64,000 nt of DNA. It comes from Paenibacillus senegalimassiliensis (GTDB lineage: Bacteria > Bacillota > Bacilli > Paenibacillales > Paenibacillaceae). The stretch spans positions 434,001-498,000 of the forward strand of contig NZ_LN909046.1 in assembly GCF_001486585.1 (NCBI RefSeq), read 5' to 3'. Shown in pieces: positions 8,476-18,524 of this stretch. Position numbers and translations under genes: made by a program. The first letter of the stretch is position 1. Every line of letters starts with the position of its first letter. The notes beneath the pieces are model-generated. The model did not search any database and had not been told where the DNA came from. It worked only from the letters and a program-made list of their open reading frames with translations.

Positions 8476-9966
8476 ATGCAGCTTAAGGAATTGGCGACTT
8501 ATTTGATGGCATCACAAATTCAGGGCGACGAAAGTACGGCGTGTACGGGCATCGTCATCGACTCGCGGAGAGTGCAGCAGGGTGATTTGTTTATTTGCCT
8601 GCCTGGACATACGGTGGATGGGCATGATTATGCCCAGCAAGCTGCCGATCTAGGCGCAGCCGCGCTAGTAGTGGAGCGGTGGCTGGAAGGCGTATCGCTT
8701 CCTCAATTGAAGGTGAAGGACAGCCGGGTAGCCATGTCGATCCTGGCTGGGGTGTACTTCAAATCGCCAAGCTCACGAATGAAGGTGATCGGGGTTACCG
8801 GCACGAACGGCAAAACGACGACGACGTATTTAATCGAACGTATCTTGCAGGATCAGGAGCACGAGACGGGTCTGATCGGCACGATTCAGCGTCGCTTCGC
8901 TGGACGGACGTTCCCGATGTCCGGAACGACCCCCGAATCGCTTGAGTTGCAGTCCTATCTGCATGATATGGCCGATGACGGCGGTGAGTACTGCGTGATG
9001 GAGGTATCCTCCCATGCGCTGCATCAGGGGCGGGTAAAAGGAACGGCCTTCCGTACCGCCATATTCACCAACCTGACGCAGGATCATCTGGACTACCATA
9101 ATACGATGGAGGAGTACCGGGGAGCGAAGGCCTTGTTCTTCTCGCGGCTGGGCAATACGTATGCGGACAGCTCTGATAAGCGCAGTTATGCGGTGCTGAA
9201 TGCAGATGATGAGGCTAGCGCTTATTTTGCCAAGCAGACAGCGGCGGAGACAATTTTGTACGGAGTGGACCATCAGGCGGATGTTTGGGCATCCGCTATT
9301 TCCGTCACGTCCAAGGGAACTTCGTTTCATGTAGAGACTTTTCGGGGAAATACGGACATTACCTTGAAGATGGTTGGGAAGTTTAATGTATATAATGCCC
9401 TTGCTGCGATCTCGGCTGCCTTGCTGGAAGGGATTGAACTTGAGCAAATCAAGACGAGTCTTGAAGCCATCCACGGGGTTGAAGGACGTGTGGAAGCGGT
9501 GGACGAAGGACAGCCCTTCGCTGTCATTGTTGACTATGCCCATACCCCGGATGGACTGGAGAACGTGCTCCGTACCGTGAATGAATTTGCCAAGGGACGT
9601 GTCATTTGTGTCTTTGGCTGTGGCGGAGACCGGGATCGTACGAAGCGTCCGTTAATGGGGCAGATCGCCGCCAAGTATGCGCAGCATGTCATCATTACCT
9701 CCGATAATCCGCGGACAGAAAGTCCGGATGCCATCTTGCTAGATATTGAGCAGGGGCTGATTAAGGACGGCGTGCCGGAAGATAGCTATGAGCTTGTGGT
9801 AGACCGCCATAAGGCCATTCAAAAGGCTATTGAAATGGCAAGCCATGACGATGTAGTATTGATTGCGGGGAAGGGTCATGAGACCTACCAATTGATCGGC
9901 TCCAAGGTATTTGATTTTGATGATCGAATTGTAGCCAGAGAAGCGATAAGGGGTTTGGCAAAGTGA
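8476..9966 (+). CDS. murE: UDP-MurNAc-L-Ala-D-Glu:meso-diaminopimelate ligase MurE
   Basis: The 496-residue cytoplasmic ligase adds the third stem-peptide residue. The ATP loop GVTGTNGKTTTTYLI, the carbamylated-lysine region and the motif DNPRTESPD are visible; DNPR marks the meso-DAP-specific form rather than the lysine form. The ATG follows GGAGGGG with suitable spacing. Its TGA overlaps the GTG of murF. About 100 bases separate it from spoVD, enough for a separate promoter, but none is convincing. Confidence 0.96.
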   Translation: MQLKELATYLMASQIQGDESTACTGIVIDSRRVQQGDLFICLPGHTVDGHDYAQQAADLGAAALVVERWLEGVSLPQLKVKDSRVAMSILAGVYFKSPSSRMKVIGVTGTNGKTTTTYLIERILQDQEHETGLIGTIQRRFAGRTFPMSGTTPESLELQSYLHDMADDGGEYCVMEVSSHALHQGRVKGTAFRTAIFTNLTQDHLDYHNTMEEYRGAKALFFSRLGNTYADSSDKRSYAVLNADDEASAYFAKQTAAETILYGVDHQADVWASAISVTSKGTSFHVETFRGNTDITLKMVGKFNVYNALAAISAALLEGIELEQIKTSLEAIHGVEGRVEAVDEGQPFAVIVDYAHTPDGLENVLRTVNEFAKGRVICVFGCGGDRDRTKRPLMGQIAAKYAQHVIITSDNPRTESPDAILLDIEQGLIKDGVPEDSYELVVDRHKAIQKAIEMASHDDVVLIAGKGHETYQLIGSKVFDFDDRIVAREAIRGLAK

Positions 9967-11366
9967 TTAAGAAAAGCTTAGCGGACATTGCCGCCATGTG
10001 CGGTGGACAGCTACAAAATGCGGAGGATGCAACACTCTCCATCGACGGAGTTGTTACAGACTCACGGCAAATCAAGGCGGGTTGCCTGTTCGTTCCGCTC
10101 GTGGGCGAGCGGTTTGACGGGCATCAATTCGCTGCCGATTGTCTCGGGGCCGGCGCAAGCGCCTGCTTGTGGGAGCAATCCAAGGGAACACCGCCGGGAC
10201 CAGCCGTCCTGGTGGACGATACGCTGGTAGCGCTCCAGAGGCTTGCCAAGGCGTACCGGGAAGCGACAGGAGTCAAGGTAGTTGGCATAACGGGAAGCAA
10301 CGGGAAGACGACGACCAAGGACCTGGTATTTGCCCTCTTGTCCAAGAAATATAAAGTGCATAAGACTCAAGGCAATTTCAATAATCATATTGGCTTGCCG
10401 CTAACCCTGCTGGCCATGCCGGAGGATACGGAAATTACGGTGCTGGAGATGGGGATGAGCGGCCGCCACGAAATCGAGCTGTTGTCAAAGCTTGGGGAGC
10501 CGGAGACGGCCATTGTGACCAACATTGGAGAATCCCATCTGCTTCAGCTTGGCTCTCGGGAGGAGATCGCTCGCGCCAAGCTGGAAATCCTCGCAGGAAT
10601 GAAGCCGGGGGGACTGCTTGTTTACAACGGGGACGAACCTCTCATTGCCAGCGCTTTGGCAGAGCCAGGTACGACCAAGCCTGAGCGCCTTCAGACCATG
10701 ACCTTTGGCTTGACGCCACATAATGACCTGTATCCGTCCGGAATGATGTTCATGGACAACCGTACGCTCTTTACACCATGTGGTGAACAGGCTGATCCTG
10801 TGGAACTGCCGCTCCTCGGAGAGCATAACGTATCCAATGCTCTGGCGGCCATCGCTATTGCTCGTCATTACGGTGTGGGTGAAGCATCCATCCGCGAGGG
10901 GCTGGGTGAAGCAGAACTAACGGGCATGCGTATTGAGATCGTAGTCGGGGAGAGCGGAATCACAGTGCTTAATGATGCTTACAATGCTAGTCCCACTTCG
11001 ATGAAAGCCGCAATCGGTGTTCTGGGAACTATGAAAGGCTATCGGCGGAAAATTGCTGTTCTAGGGGATATGCTGGAACTTGGACCGGATGAAGAAGCTT
11101 ATCATTACGAAGTAGGAGCTTCCCTGACGGCGGACAAGGCGGATATGCTGTTTGCCTATGGCCCGCTCTCCGGGCACATTGCCCGAGGAGCACAGGAGCA
11201 TTTGACACCCTCCAGCATCCATGCATATACTGATAAGTCTGAGTTGATAGGCAAGCTGATTGAACATTTACATCCGCAAGATGTCGTCCTGGTCAAGGCC
11301 TCCAGAGGCATGAGACTCGAAGAGGTCGTTGAAGCCGTCAAATACAGCAAGCTTGACCAACCATAA
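9963..11366 (+). CDS. murF: UDP-MurNAc-tripeptide:D-Ala-D-Ala ligase MurF
   Basis: The 467-residue enzyme joins D-Ala-D-Ala to the UDP-MurNAc tripeptide in the cytoplasm. [15 protein letters not shown] is the ATP loop; [13 protein letters not shown] and [14 protein letters not shown] are family signatures. It begins at a GTG (9963) that overlaps the murE stop in a GTGA arrangement, so translation is coupled. Confidence 0.96.
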   Translation: MIKKSLADIAAMCGGQLQNAEDATLSIDGVVTDSRQIKAGCLFVPLVGERFDGHQFAADCLGAGASACLWEQSKGTPPGPAVLVDDTLVALQRLAKAYREATGVKVVGITGSNGKTTTKDLVFALLSKKYKVHKTQGNFNNHIGLPLTLLAMPEDTEITVLEMGMSGRHEIELLSKLGEPETAIVTNIGESHLLQLGSREEIARAKLEILAGMKPGGLLVYNGDEPLIASALAEPGTTKPERLQTMTFGLTPHNDLYPSGMMFMDNRTLFTPCGEQADPVELPLLGEHNVSNALAAIAIARHYGVGEASIREGLGEAELTGMRIEIVVGESGITVLNDAYNASPTSMKAAIGVLGTMKGYRRKIAVLGDMLELGPDEEAYHYEVGASLTADKADMLFAYGPLSGHIARGAQEHLTPSSIHAYTDKSELIGKLIEHLHPQDVVLVKASRGMRLEEVVEAVKYSKLDQP

Positions 11367-11389
11367 CACCGGCGAAAGGGGGGAGACCC

Positions 11390-12355
11390 ATGGATTTTGG
11401 ACTGATTTTATTAACCATAGGCGTTTCATTTATCTTGGCTGTTATTTCGGCTCCGTTGATCATTCCGCTGCTAAGAAGATTAAAATTCGGGCAGCAGATT
11501 CGCGGAGAAGGGCCGGAAAGCCATCAGAAAAAGGCGGGTACGCCTACGATGGGCGGCATCATAATTCTACTTGCCTTTACGCTCTCGTATCTCAAATTTT
11601 CTGTAGTTAACACGGATTTCTACGTGCTTCTCGTCGCTGCATTAGGCTTTGGATTAATTGGTTTTCTGGATGATTACATCAAGATTATCTTTAAACGATC
11701 CTTGGGACTAACGCCCGCACAGAAAATGATCGGGCAGTTGCTGCTCGCCGGTATCATATGCGCTCTGTTGATTACGGAAGGTCACAGTACAGCAATCGGC
11801 ATTCCAGGAACTCATATTTTCTTTGACTTTGGACCATGGTTCTATTATCCCTTTATAGTATTCATGCTTATTGCGGTCACGAATGCCGTTAACTTTACGG
11901 ATGGCCTGGATGGCCTGTTATCTGGCGTTAGTGCGATCGCGCTGGGGGCATTTGCCGTCGTTGCGATGCAGGTCACTTCACTGCCTGCAGCGGTTTGCGC
12001 GGCAGCCATGATTGGAGCGGTGTTGGGCTTTCTCGTCTTCAATGCTCATCCGGCCAAGGTGTTTATGGGGGATACCGGTTCGCTTGGAATCGGTGGGGCG
12101 ATTGGAGCCATTGCGATCATTACCAAAACCGAGCTGCTGTTTCTGGTCATCGGCGGCATCTTCGTTATTGAAATGTTGTCGGTTGTCATTCAGATCATAT
12201 CGTTTAAAACCCGAGGTAAACGGGTATTTAAAATGAGTCCGATTCATCATCACTTTGAATTGTCGGGCTGGTCGGAGTGGCGCGTAGTGGTCACATTTTG
12301 GGCTGCTGGCCTGATATTGGCAGTGATCGGACTTTATTTGAACAAGGGGCTGTAA
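11390..12355 (+). CDS. mraY: Phospho-N-acetylmuramoyl-pentapeptide transferase MraY
   Basis: This 321-residue polytopic membrane enzyme moves phospho-MurNAc-pentapeptide to undecaprenyl phosphate, making lipid I on the inner leaflet. Around ten hydrophobic segments, [26 protein letters not shown] and the histidine motif PIHHHFE are present. A strong AGGGGGGAG site precedes the ATG. Its TAA is followed immediately by the murD start region. Confidence 0.96.
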   Translation: MDFGLILLTIGVSFILAVISAPLIIPLLRRLKFGQQIRGEGPESHQKKAGTPTMGGIIILLAFTLSYLKFSVVNTDFYVLLVAALGFGLIGFLDDYIKIIFKRSLGLTPAQKMIGQLLLAGIICALLITEGHSTAIGIPGTHIFFDFGPWFYYPFIVFMLIAVTNAVNFTDGLDGLLSGVSAIALGAFAVVAMQVTSLPAAVCAAAMIGAVLGFLVFNAHPAKVFMGDTGSLGIGGAIGAIAIITKTELLFLVIGGIFVIEMLSVVIQIISFKTRGKRVFKMSPIHHHFELSGWSEWRVVVTFWAAGLILAVIGLYLNKGL

Positions 12356-12358
12356 TTG

Positions 12359-13783
12359 ATGAAGCATCCAGACGAATACCGGGGGCGTGAGGTTGTCGTT
12401 CTCGGTCTGGCCAAGAGCGGCGTTCAGGTCGCCAAAACGTTGCATCGCCACGGCGCCGTCGTGACGGTCAACGACAAGAAGGAAAGGGAACAGTGTCCCG
12501 AAGCATCCGAACTGGAAGCTTTGGGAATTTCTGTTGTATGCGGCGGGCATCCAGATGGGCTAATCCATGAAGGTGTGGCCCTGGTGGTCAAGAATCCCGG
12601 AATTCCCTATACGGCTCCCCCTGTGGCTAAAGCGCAGGAATTGGGCCTTGAAGTAGTTACGGAAGTGGAAATTGCTTATCTACTCAGCCCGGCGCCGATC
12701 ATCGGTATCACGGGCTCTAATGGCAAGACCACAACCACAACCTGGGTTGGACGCATGCTGGAAGCTGCGGGTTTGCATCCCATTGTAGCGGGCAATATTG
12801 GCACCCCGCTCTGTGAAGCGGCAGAGGCAGCAGATGCAAGCCACTGGCTGGTTGCGGAGCTTAGCAGCTTCCAGTTGAAGGGCACCGGACAGTTTCGTCC
12901 GGAAGTGGCGTGTCTGCTGAATATAGCCGAGACGCACCTGGACTACCACGGCACCATGGAGGATTATGTCTCTTCCAAGGCCAAGCTGTTCGCCAATCAA
13001 CGGGAGACGGACAGGGCGGTTATCAATTGGGATGACCCTTCATGCCGGGAACTGGTGCCTTACCTTCGAGCGAGGCTCATTCCCTTCTCCATGACTGAGG
13101 AATTGCTAACCGAAGGCGTATATGTTCATCCGGCCTATGTGCAAGGGCAAGAGGACGGGCTGCCAAGAAGCATCATCTACCGAGATGCTAACGGTGAAGT
13201 GCAACATATCGTTAACGTAGAGGAAATTGCCTTGCCTGGCCGGTTCAATGTGGAGAATGCCCTGGCGGCCGCGGCGATTTCCATTGCGGCAGGAGCGTTG
13301 CCGGAGGCGTTGTCTGAGCCACTGCGCATGTTCCGGGGGGTAGAACACCGACTGGAATTCGTGGCCGAGAAGAACGAGGTTACATATTACAACAATTCCA
13401 AGGCAACTAATTCCAAAGCAACCTTGATGGCGCTGGATGCTCTGCATGAGGGGATTGTCCTGATTGCAGGTGGGCTGGACCGCGGGTCGGACTATATGGA
13501 ACTGCTGCCGGCCTTCAAGGCGAAGGTGAAGGCTATCGTCGCCTTAGGGCAAACAAAGGAAAAAATCGCGCGCGTGTCTGAGCTGGCGGGTCTATCCCGC
13601 ATCGTGCTGGTCGATAATGGAGACAGCGCCGCAGATACTTTGCGTGACGCGCTGAAGGAGGCGGCTGCCCTGGCGGAGCCGGGAGATATCGTATTGCTCT
13701 CACCGGCTTGCGCAAGTTGGGATATGTTCGCTTCCTATGAAGAGCGTGGACGCATTTTTAAAGAGGCGGTGCATACCCTTTAA
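12359..13783 (+). CDS. murD: UDP-MurNAc-L-Ala:D-glutamate ligase MurD
   Basis: A 474-residue cytoplasmic Mur ligase that adds D-glutamate. It shows an N-terminal nucleotide fold (VLGLAKSGVQVAKTL), the ATP loop [31 protein letters not shown] and the C-terminal LLSPACASWDMF. An in-frame TTG lies just before the ATG at 12359; the ATG was chosen, though the ribosome site would lie inside mraY. The stop codon is inside a perfect 10-bp inverted repeat (13781-13810). Confidence 0.95.
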   Translation: MKHPDEYRGREVVVLGLAKSGVQVAKTLHRHGAVVTVNDKKEREQCPEASELEALGISVVCGGHPDGLIHEGVALVVKNPGIPYTAPPVAKAQELGLEVVTEVEIAYLLSPAPIIGITGSNGKTTTTTWVGRMLEAAGLHPIVAGNIGTPLCEAAEAADASHWLVAELSSFQLKGTGQFRPEVACLLNIAETHLDYHGTMEDYVSSKAKLFANQRETDRAVINWDDPSCRELVPYLRARLIPFSMTEELLTEGVYVHPAYVQGQEDGLPRSIIYRDANGEVQHIVNVEEIALPGRFNVENALAAAAISIAAGALPEALSEPLRMFRGVEHRLEFVAEKNEVTYYNNSKATNSKATLMALDALHEGIVLIAGGLDRGSDYMELLPAFKAKVKAIVALGQTKEKIARVSELAGLSRIVLVDNGDSAADTLRDALKEAAALAEPGDIVLLSPACASWDMFASYEERGRIFKEAVHTL

Positions 13784-13810
13784 GTAGGGGGGTGGAAAAG
13801 CCCCTACTTA
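13781..13810. other. Perfect 10-bp inverted repeat between murD and spoVE
   Basis: taagtagggg pairs with cccctactta across a ten-base loop, and the left arm starts at the murD stop codon. There is no T run, so it is not a standard terminator. It could stabilise the upstream message or act as a processing point. Confidence 0.55.
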
Positions 13811-13832
13811 CTATTAAGAGGTGGCATCCACG

Positions 13833-14930
13833 ATGGGCAAGGGCCGTACGACGCCGGATTTTTGGATGATGGTCAGCATACTCGGGCTGCTCGCCATCGG
13901 AATTGTGATGGTGTATAGCGCGGGTTCGGTACTCGCTTTCCATGATTACGGCGATTCCTTTTATTTTGTAAAACGGCAGCTATTGTTTGCTGTGCTGGGC
14001 TTGGCTGCCATGTTCTTCATGATGAACTTTGATTATCGGTTATTACGAAAATATGCAAAGATAGGCTTATTGTTATGTTTTGTGCTGCTCATCGCCGTGC
14101 TTATCCCTGGTATCGGCGTCGTTCGAGGTGGGGCAAGAAGCTGGCTTGGCATCAGTTCCTTTGGCATTCAGCCTTCCGAGTTTATGAAGCTGGGCATGAT
14201 ATTGTTTCTTTCCTATTGGCTCAGCAAGGAGGATTACAGAATCACTCACTTTACGAGAGGCCTGTTACCTCCTCTTGGCGTTATTGGACTTGCCTTTGGC
14301 CTAATCATGCTTCAACCCGACCTGGGCACCGGAACGGTGATGCTGGGGGCTGCGCTGCTGATCGTCTTTACGGCGGGAGCGCGTATCAGGCATTTGGCTG
14401 GCTTGGCGGCTATCGGAGCTCTGGGTTTTGCCGGCTTGATCCTTGCGGCGCCTTATCGGCTGCAGCGGATTACCGCATTCCTGGACCCTTGGTCTGACCC
14501 CTTGGGTGCAGGCTATCAAATTATTCAATCTTTGTACGCCATCGGCCCTGGGGGCTTGGCTGGCCTGGGACTCGGCATGAGTCGGCAGAAATACAGCTAT
14601 GTCCCGGAACCGCAAACGGACTTTATCTTCTCCATTCTCACGGAAGAGTTGGGATTCATCGGTGGGCTGCTAGTGCTGCTGTTGTTCCTGATACTAGTCT
14701 GGAGAGGCATGAGGGTAGCCATGACGCTTGACGATGCATTCGGCAGTCTCCTGGCTGTTGGTATTGTCGGCATGGTAGCGGTTCAGGTCGTCATTAACAT
14801 CGGTGTAGTCATTGGCATGATGCCAGTGACGGGTATTACGCTGCCGCTTATCAGCTATGGGGGGTCGTCTCTGACCCTGATGCTGACGGCGTTAGGTATT
14901 CTATTAAATTTATCCCGTTATGCGAGGTGA
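13833..14930 (+). CDS. spoVE: SEDS peptidoglycan polymerase SpoVE (FtsW/RodA family)
   Basis: This 365-residue polytopic protein polymerises glycan strands from lipid II. It has about ten membrane segments and family motifs GGARSWLG, PSEFMKLG, QPDLGT and GMMPVTGITLPLISYGGSS. The ATG at 13833 follows AAGAGGTGG by eight bases; an in-frame GTG at 13821 lies within that ribosome site. Position between murD and murG matches spoVE in B. subtilis, and SpoVD is its likely partner. It could also serve as the division FtsW if no second copy exists elsewhere. Confidence 0.87.
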   Translation: MGKGRTTPDFWMMVSILGLLAIGIVMVYSAGSVLAFHDYGDSFYFVKRQLLFAVLGLAAMFFMMNFDYRLLRKYAKIGLLLCFVLLIAVLIPGIGVVRGGARSWLGISSFGIQPSEFMKLGMILFLSYWLSKEDYRITHFTRGLLPPLGVIGLAFGLIMLQPDLGTGTVMLGAALLIVFTAGARIRHLAGLAAIGALGFAGLILAAPYRLQRITAFLDPWSDPLGAGYQIIQSLYAIGPGGLAGLGLGMSRQKYSYVPEPQTDFIFSILTEELGFIGGLLVLLLFLILVWRGMRVAMTLDDAFGSLLAVGIVGMVAVQVVINIGVVIGMMPVTGITLPLISYGGSSLTLMLTALGILLNLSRYAR

Positions 14931-14934
14931 GACT

Positions 14935-16035
14935 ATGCGCGTCGTACTGAGTGGCGGCGGTACCGGAGGACATATTTACCCGGCGCTCGCTGTTGCAAGC
15001 CAATGCGCTACGGAATTTCCCGGCTGTGAGTTTCTCTATATCGGTGGCCAGCGCGGGCTGGAAAGTTCGCTGGTACCGAAGCAGGATATTCCGTTTGAAG
15101 CAATCGATATTACCGGCTTCCGCAGGAAGCTGTCTTTGGATAATGTAAAAACAGTCATGCGGTTTCTCAAGGGGGTTCGCACCTCGAAAAAGCTGCTTCG
15201 CGAATTCAAGCCTGATGTGGTCATCGGGACAGGTGGCTATGTTTGCGGCCCGGTCGTGTATGCGGCGGCCAAGCTGGGCATTCCAAGTATCATTCACGAG
15301 CAGAATGCCGTTCCCGGTCTGACGAACCGTTTTCTAAGCAAATACGTCTCGGCAGTGGCCGTCAGCTTTGAGGATTCGGAATCTGCGTTTCCTGCTGCTC
15401 GCCGCGTCGTGTACACGGGGAATCCGCGGGCAACAACCGTATACGCAGCCGACAAGGCCAAAGGGTTCGAGACACTTGGCTTGCCCGCCAGCAGTTCCGT
15501 GGTGCTTGTCGTGGGCGGCAGCCGAGGAGCAAGGGCTATCAATGAGGCGATGATCGAGATGGCTCCGCTTCTGCGTAACTCTCCGCATTTGCAATACGTA
15601 TACGTAACAGGCGAAAGTTATTATGCCTCGACGGTGGAGGCGATCCGGGCGAAGACAGGTGAGCTTCCTGCCAATCTGCGGGTGCTGCCGTATGTGCACA
15701 ACATGCCTGAGGTATTGGCGTGCACCTCGCTGATCGTGAACCGTGCCGGGGCTTCTTTTTTGGCTGAAATTACGGCTTTGGGCATTCCGGCAATCCTGAT
15801 TCCGTCACCGAACGTGACTAATAATCACCAAGAGAAGAACGCACGCTCGTTGGAGCGTTCTGGTGCGGCCAAGGTTATCCTGGAGCCGGAACTCTCCGGT
15901 TCCAGTCTGTACGCAGTGGTTGAACAGGTGATGGGCGATCACGCGCTGCAGGTGTCCATGTCTTCTGCCTCCCGTACCTTGGGCAAACCGGAGGCGGCGC
16001 GTCTGGTTGTGGAAGAAATGCAAAGGCTGCTTTGA
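14935..16035 (+). CDS. murG: UDP-GlcNAc:lipid I N-acetylglucosaminyltransferase MurG
   Basis: The 366-residue peripheral membrane enzyme adds GlcNAc to lipid I to make lipid II. The N-terminal GGTGGHIYPALA loop, the middle VVGGSRGARAINE and the sugar-nucleotide region NRAGASFLAEITALGIPAILIPSP are all present. The ATG at 14935 follows GCGAGGTGAG, four bases after the spoVE stop. An in-frame ATG lies 15 bases earlier inside spoVE and lacks a ribosome site. Confidence 0.96.
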   Translation: MRVVLSGGGTGGHIYPALAVASQCATEFPGCEFLYIGGQRGLESSLVPKQDIPFEAIDITGFRRKLSLDNVKTVMRFLKGVRTSKKLLREFKPDVVIGTGGYVCGPVVYAAAKLGIPSIIHEQNAVPGLTNRFLSKYVSAVAVSFEDSESAFPAARRVVYTGNPRATTVYAADKAKGFETLGLPASSSVVLVVGGSRGARAINEAMIEMAPLLRNSPHLQYVYVTGESYYASTVEAIRAKTGELPANLRVLPYVHNMPEVLACTSLIVNRAGASFLAEITALGIPAILIPSPNVTNNHQEKNARSLERSGAAKVILEPELSGSSLYAVVEQVMGDHALQVSMSSASRTLGKPEAARLVVEEMQRLL

Positions 16036-16080
16036 AAAAAACGCACATCGGAAGCATAAGCCTCGGGACTGGGCGATTGT

Positions 16081-16109
16081 CACACTCTTTCCCGGGAAGG
16101 CATAAGATA
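16081..16109 (+). promoter_or_regulatory. Possible mother-cell sigma (sigma-K/E-like) promoter before murB
   Basis: CACA (16081-16084), a 16-base spacer and CATAAGATA (16101-16109) match the sigma-K pattern ACA-16/17-CATANNNTA. It lies in the 183-base gap between murG and murB. Sporulation transcription of the murG-murB region would suit cortex synthesis. The call is from motif match only. Confidence 0.4.
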
Positions 16110-16218
16110 CTCTATACATCGTGACAAACCACACGGAGCCCGAAAGCAGGGAAATAGATGGCATCCATAGCCTGGGTGTCTGGCGCTTTTCCGCCATTCA
16201 AGTCAAGGAGGTTTTACG

Positions 16219-17124
16219 ATGCAGCAGTGGTTATCGAAATTGGCCCGGCTGGAGGTCGGAGAGATATTACCCGATGAGCCGATGTCAAAACATACAACAT
16301 GGAAAATTGGCGGTCCGGCAGACGCGATGATTGTTCCCCAGAACGTCCGGCAGTTGCAGGAATTGATTCGGCTGCTACATGAAGAGCAAATCCCGTGGAT
16401 GACGGTGGGCAAAGGCTCTAATATGCTGGTGTCCGACAAAGGCATCCGTGGTTGCGTCATTCGGCTTGGCGGGGATCTGGAGAGCATAGCGATTGACGGT
16501 GCGGCAATCTCGGCTGGAGGCGGAGCCTCGTTCGTCCGATTAAGCGTGATGGCGGGCAAGGCGGGGCTGACGGGTCTGGAATTTGCCGGGGGCATCCCTG
16601 GCACGGTTGGCGGTGCCGTCTATATGAATGCAGGAGCTCACGGGTCGGATGTGTCACGAATATTCAAATCCGCTGACATTGTTCTGGAGACAGGTGAATT
16701 GGTAACTTATACCGCAAACGACATGAAGTTTGCCTACCGGCATTCCATCTTGCATGAACAGCGCGGCATCGTGGCTGAAGCCCGGTTGTCGCTGGCTGCC
16801 GGGGACAGGTTGGAGATTGCGGCAGCCATGGCGACGTACAAGGACCGACGGCGTAAAACTCAGCCGCTCACTCAGCCGTGTTGCGGCAGCGTCTTCCGTA
16901 ATCCGCAGGGCGATCATGCAGCAAGGCTTATTGAAGCGGCGGGACTCAAGGGAATGAAGGTCGGCGGAGCCGAAGTATCTACGCTGCATGCCAATTTCAT
17001 CGTCAATACCGGGCAAGCGACAGCAGAGGACGTTCTTGCGCTCATGGAGAAGATCAAGGCCGTGGTAGCCGATCAGTTCGGCGTAGCCCTGGTGCCGGAG
17101 GTTTTCTACGTGGGTGAACGGTAA
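16219..17124 (+). CDS. murB: UDP-N-acetylenolpyruvoylglucosamine reductase MurB
   Basis: The 301-residue FAD enzyme reduces the enolpyruvyl group to make UDP-MurNAc. GKGSNMLVSDKGIRG, the FAD-binding run EFAGGIPGTVGGAVYMNAGAHG and the catalytic-serine region CCGSVFRNPQGDHAARLIE are seen; it is the short (type II) form. The ATG follows AAGGAGG. It stands 16 bases upstream of murA. Confidence 0.96.
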   Translation: MQQWLSKLARLEVGEILPDEPMSKHTTWKIGGPADAMIVPQNVRQLQELIRLLHEEQIPWMTVGKGSNMLVSDKGIRGCVIRLGGDLESIAIDGAAISAGGGASFVRLSVMAGKAGLTGLEFAGGIPGTVGGAVYMNAGAHGSDVSRIFKSADIVLETGELVTYTANDMKFAYRHSILHEQRGIVAEARLSLAAGDRLEIAAAMATYKDRRRKTQPLTQPCCGSVFRNPQGDHAARLIEAAGLKGMKVGGAEVSTLHANFIVNTGQATAEDVLALMEKIKAVVADQFGVALVPEVFYVGER

Positions 17125-17140
17125 ACTCGGAGGTGATACA

Positions 17141-18418
17141 TTGGACAAATTGGTGATTGAAGGCGGGAGACCCCTCTCAGGAACCATTCGTATCCATGGA
17201 GCGAAAAATGCTGCACTGCCGATTCTGGCGGCTAGTCTGCTGGCGGAAGGCAAAGTACAACTTCGAAATGTCCCCCGTCTGCTCGATATTGATGTCATGC
17301 TGGGCATTCTAGGCCGCTTGGGCTGCAGGACCGTCCACTTGGGGGAAACGGTCACCGTGGATACGGGAAGTGCGGATTCCAGCCACGTGCCGGAGGACCT
17401 GATGAAGCAGATGCGTTCCTCCATCTTCCTGATGGGACCTTTACTAGCCAGATTTGGCGAGGCGTGCATTTATCAGCCTGGAGGATGTGCGATCGGAGAG
17501 CGTAAAATTGATCTGCACTTGAAAGGGCTGGAGGCCCTGGGTGCCAAGATTGAAGAGTATGACCAACAGATCTGGTGCAGGGCAGGTAAACTGGTCGGTA
17601 GCGATATTCATCTGGATTTTCCAAGCGTGGGTGCTACGGAGAATATCATGATGGCCGCCGCACTGGCCGAAGGCACCACGATTTTGACCAACGCGGCCCG
17701 TGAGCCAGAGATTCAGGATTTACAGAACTTTCTTAACGCAATGGGCGCAAGTATTATGGGGGCAGGTACAGATACGATTACGATTCGTGGGGTAACGCGT
17801 CTTTACCCTTGCGATTATGAGGTCATTCCCGACCGCATTGTTGCTGGAACTGCCTTGCTTGCTGTCGCGGCGACACGTGGTAGTGTAACGCTGACCCATT
17901 GCAATCCGGCCCATCTGACCTCGCTTTTGCACGTGCTCAAGCGGTCCGGTGTTCAAATCGGAGCTTCCGATGATATAATAACGATAAGCAGCGCAGGTCG
18001 CCTCAAGGCGGTGGAGCGAATCGTAACTTCGCCTTATCCTTCTTTTCCTACGGACCTGCAGTCCCAGGTGATGGTGTTGCTGTCTTTATCAGACGGACTT
18101 AGCGTTATGAAAGAAACGGTGTTTGAAGGTAGATTCAAGCATGTTGATGAACTTGTTCGCATGGGTGCTGATATTTCGGTAGACTTGAACTCTGCGTTTA
18201 TCCGCGGGGTACCCAGGCTTTACGGGGCTACTGTAGAGGCGACAGACTTGAGAGCCGGAGCCGCACTGGTCATCGCAGGCCTGGCGGCACAAGGCAAGAC
18301 GGTTGTTGAACAGGTTCACCATATTGATCGTGGTTATGATCGGATTGAACATATGTTCCAGCGGCTTGGAGGCGCGGTGCATCGCGAAGCTCCCGCATTG
18401 AAGCTGGACCTTGCGTAG
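17141..18418 (+). CDS. murA: UDP-N-acetylglucosamine 1-carboxyvinyltransferase MurA
   Basis: This 425-residue enzyme starts peptidoglycan precursor synthesis by adding phosphoenolpyruvate to UDP-GlcNAc. The start SGTIRIHGAKNAALPILAAS and the active-site loop QPGGCAIGERKIDLH, which keeps the cysteine that fosfomycin attacks, are clear. Translation starts at the TTG at 17141 after GGAGGTG; an in-frame GTG at 17114 overlaps murB and has no ribosome site. Confidence 0.95.
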   Translation: MDKLVIEGGRPLSGTIRIHGAKNAALPILAASLLAEGKVQLRNVPRLLDIDVMLGILGRLGCRTVHLGETVTVDTGSADSSHVPEDLMKQMRSSIFLMGPLLARFGEACIYQPGGCAIGERKIDLHLKGLEALGAKIEEYDQQIWCRAGKLVGSDIHLDFPSVGATENIMMAAALAEGTTILTNAAREPEIQDLQNFLNAMGASIMGAGTDTITIRGVTRLYPCDYEVIPDRIVAGTALLAVAATRGSVTLTHCNPAHLTSLLHVLKRSGVQIGASDDIITISSAGRLKAVERIVTSPYPSFPTDLQSQVMVLLSLSDGLSVMKETVFEGRFKHVDELVRMGADISVDLNSAFIRGVPRLYGATVEATDLRAGAALVIAGLAAQGKTVVEQVHHIDRGYDRIEHMFQRLGGAVHREAPALKLDLA

Positions 18419-18459
18419 ACGGTATGATGCATGGATGCCATGCCTTGGCCTGATCAGGG

Positions 18460-18479
18460 TCCCCTCCCTATGGAGGGGA
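18460..18479. other. 8-bp perfect hairpin between murA and divIB
   Basis: TCCCCTCC and GGAGGGGA pair across a CTAT loop, with no T run behind. It may be an mRNA-processing or attenuation site; nothing in the sequence proves a role. Confidence 0.4.
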
Positions 18480-18524
18480 TACAGGGCTTTGTAATACTTA
18501 TTCAGAAAGTTGCGGAGAAATGAC

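Noticed and set aside
8830-9543. Long open frame on the minus strand across murE
   Set aside because: It is antisense to a strongly conserved gene, has no ribosome site and its product has no family look. Similar mirror frames occur opposite most genes here because of GC-biased third positions.
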